Source of the DNA: Euryarchaeota archaeon UBA62
Lineage (GTDB): Archaea > Thermoplasmatota > Poseidoniia > Poseidoniales > Thalassarchaeaceae
Length of the DNA: 64,000 nucleotides
Direction: 5' to 3'
Assembly: GCA_002502095.1 (NCBI GenBank)
Contig: DAPJ01000012.1
Location: forward strand, 1 to 64,000
Made by a program: the position numbers and the translations under genes. The notes beneath the pieces are model-generated. The model ran no database searches. It saw only the letters and a list, made by a program, of their open reading frames with translations, and was not told the DNA's origin. Shown one piece after another: positions 62,737 through 64,000 of this stretch; the first letter of the stretch is position 1; the number at the start of each line of letters is the position of its first letter.

Positions 62737-63003
62737 TCATCCATCCAACTCATCCACTATGGAACAATATCTTTCCATGGCTTCGGATTCGGACATTCCT
62801 GAAATAGCGTTCCATGCCTTCCATTTTGCCCTCTCCTTCATTCCGCCACTTGCCCTACCTTGGCAATCCCCATCAGTAGCTTGTTTGAATAGGGCATACA
62901 ATTCTAGGAGTTGATTGTTTGAAGGCCTTTCTGATAAATCCCATACCTTTTTTGATGATCTTTTAAATTTTATTTTCAGTGATTGGCTAGCCTTTCCCGT
63001 CAT
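62737..63003 (-). CDS. Acyl-CoA-binding protein
   Basis: An 88-residue four-helix carrier of long-chain acyl-CoA esters. The ACBP core is plain: LLELYALFKQATDGDCQ (the Tyr and Lys that contact CoA), MKERAKWKAWNAISGMS and EAMERYCSIVDEL. The ATG overlaps the acyl-CoA dehydrogenase stop (ATGA). ACBP is typical of eukaryotes and some bacteria, and uncommon in archaea. Confidence 0.9.
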   Translation of the reverse strand: MTGKASQSLKIKFKRSSKKVWDLSERPSNNQLLELYALFKQATDGDCQGRASGGMKERAKWKAWNAISGMSESEAMERYCSIVDELDG

Positions 63004-64000
63004 CAAAACATCTCCGTTGGAAATTCCATCACAGACTTATGCCCAGACTGAATCTTTGCTGCCAAGCTTACCGTCTCTGGGAATATTCTCTTGAAGAAGA
63101 ATCGTGCACTTCCTAGTTTGGCATCGTAGAAAGGATCGCCTTTCTTCTTAATGGCTGTCTTGGCTATCTTAGCCCACATGTATGCCAATAGTACATTACC
63201 GAAGTACCTACAATAATCGGTAGCACCCGCGGCTAGGAAATGAGGGTTGGCTTGTCCTTCTGCGATCAACAGTAGTGTCAGCTGTTGGAGACCTCTTACT
63301 CCTTGGTGAAGAGGCTTGTTAAATTCTGACATTTCAGGTATATCTCGGTTCTCTTCGATAAATTCAGTTAGTGGCCACATGAGATGGCGAAGATTTTTGC
63401 CCATATTCTGTGTAATTTTTCTACCTGCGAGATCCAGTGCCTGAACGCCATTGGTACCCTCCCATATCTTAGATATTCTGACATCACGATAAAATTGTTC
63501 TACTCCATATTCGGTACAGTACCCTGCCCCTCCCATTACCTGCATACAGGTACTAGCAGTCTCACATGCAACATCTGTAAAGTGGGCCTTGACGATAGGG
63601 GTGAACAGTGCAACTAAGGATGAGGCGTATTCCGCCTCCTCTGGGTCATCGCTATGCATTTGGTCGAGGAGGATTCCGGTCCAAGCCGCTAGGGCTCTAC
63701 ATCCCTCGTTGTTTACCTTGGACTCGAGAAGCATTCTCCTGACGTCAGGGTGCACGAGGATATTGTCAGCACTCTCGTTAGGGTCTTTAGGGCCTTTTAG
63801 ATCCCTGCCCTGACGCCTATCCTTGGCCCAAGCCAAGGAATTTTGATATGCTATTTCAGCTAGTCCAAGTCCCATTATTCCGGTTGCGAGGCGCTCCTGA
63901 TTCATCATCTGAAACATGAGTTTCATGCCTGTGTGTAAGTCCCCTACTCTCCAACCGATACTATTATCGAAGTTCATTACACATGTGGGAGAAGCATGAA
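63003..64000 (-). CDS. Acyl-CoA dehydrogenase, N-terminal part outside the window
   Basis: Flavoprotein that begins beta-oxidation by forming trans-2-enoyl-CoA. The visible 332 residues start with SPTCVMNFDNSIGWRVG (substrate-site region), continue with MMNQERLATGIMGLGLAEIA and the family signature VMGGAGYCTEYGVEQFYRD, followed by RISKIWEGTNGVQALDL. A further C-terminal domain (about 200 residues) is that of the long subfamily found in proteobacterial AcdA/FadE5-type enzymes. The frame is open to base 64000. Confidence 0.95.
   Translation of the reverse strand, partial: HASPTCVMNFDNSIGWRVGDLHTGMKLMFQMMNQERLATGIMGLGLAEIAYQNSLAWAKDRRQGRDLKGPKDPNESADNILVHPDVRRMLLESKVNNEGCRALAAWTGILLDQMHSDDPEEAEYASSLVALFTPIVKAHFTDVACETASTCMQVMGGAGYCTEYGVEQFYRDVRISKIWEGTNGVQALDLAGRKITQNMGKNLRHLMWPLTEFIEENRDIPEMSEFNKPLHQGVRGLQQLTLLLIAEGQANPHFLAAGATDYCRYFGNVLLAYMWAKIAKTAIKKKGDPFYDAKLGSARFFFKRIFPETVSLAAKIQSGHKSVMEFPTEMF

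Overview
The window reads as a chromosome segment of a planktonic, heterotrophic euryarchaeon. It most resembles Marine Group II (Poseidoniia/Thermoplasmatota); this lineage call is my inference from gene content, not from a marker tree. Archaeal hallmarks are the PolD large subunit, the primase large subunit PriL, RNA polymerase subunit D inside an rps13-rps4-rps11-rpoD cluster, pantoate kinase plus phosphopantoate-beta-alanine ligase, MptE, a DUF373 protein and a Pcc1-like KEOPS subunit. Many starts follow GAGGTG(AT)-type Shine-Dalgarno sequences and others look leaderless. Mixed in are bacterial-type genes that suggest old transfers: LeuRS, MetK, homodimeric pyruvate dehydrogenase E1, ATP-type PEP carboxykinase, class II fumarase, GcvH, a Grx4/BolA pair and an acyl-CoA-binding protein.

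Layout. 0-1.4 kb: divergent metal-uptake lipoprotein (cut by the window edge) and a NikR-like regulator. 1.4-3.1 kb: pckA. 3.2-7.9 kb: a 1235-residue polytopic membrane protein and a membrane-tethered FKBP-like protein. 7.9-12.8 kb: a methyltransferase, the ribosomal/RNAP cluster and pantoate kinase. 12.8-16.8 kb: an archaeal relative of the human nuclease CDIN1, then leuS. 16.9-22.2 kb: an MBL hydrolase, a small membrane peptide, aceE, a GNAT and a zinc-ribbon protein. 22.3-26.5 kb: a UPF1/IGHMBP2-like helicase, an RDD protein, Sua5 and methionine aminopeptidase. 26.6-33.2 kb: a DMT transporter, Grx4, BolA, rpe, thioredoxin, a wHTH-ATPase, a secreted S15-like hydrolase and a ferritin-like protein. 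33.4-36.0 kb: an M32 carboxypeptidase and a beta-propeller protein. 36.0-36.8 kb: no convincing gene, but a strong candidate for a large structured RNA. 36.8-40.1 kb: a fumarase fused to a ribbon-helix-helix domain, cyclophilin, a CsaA-like protein and pyrE. 40.2-47.8 kb: polD2, mptE, priL, DUF373 and a zinc ribbon. 47.9-52.5 kb: metK, pcc1, nadC, the CoA ligase and an isocitrate/isopropylmalate dehydrogenase-family enzyme. 52.5-55.2 kb: a coiled-coil protein and a DNA-methyltransferase-like protein whose catalytic motif is altered. 55.3-57.8 kb: a THEP1-like NTPase, a membrane protein, gcvH, RNase HI and another membrane protein. 57.9-61.2 kb: a giant alpha-helical protein ending in a PIN nuclease domain. 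61.2-64 kb: a fatty-acid gene run (nitronate monooxygenase-like, DUF4442 thioesterase, ACBP, acyl-CoA dehydrogenase, cut by the edge).

Together the genes suit an aerobic peptide- and lipid-degrading marine archaeon with gluconeogenesis and TCA enzymes. Zinc and iron-sulfur handling also feature. I saw no CRISPR array, insertion sequence, prophage, rRNA or tRNA gene. The most promising undescribed items are the 36.1-36.8 kb RNA, the RHH-fumarase fusion, an EF-hand-like loop in RNAP subunit D, the CDIN1 relative, and the PIN and methyltransferase-like proteins.
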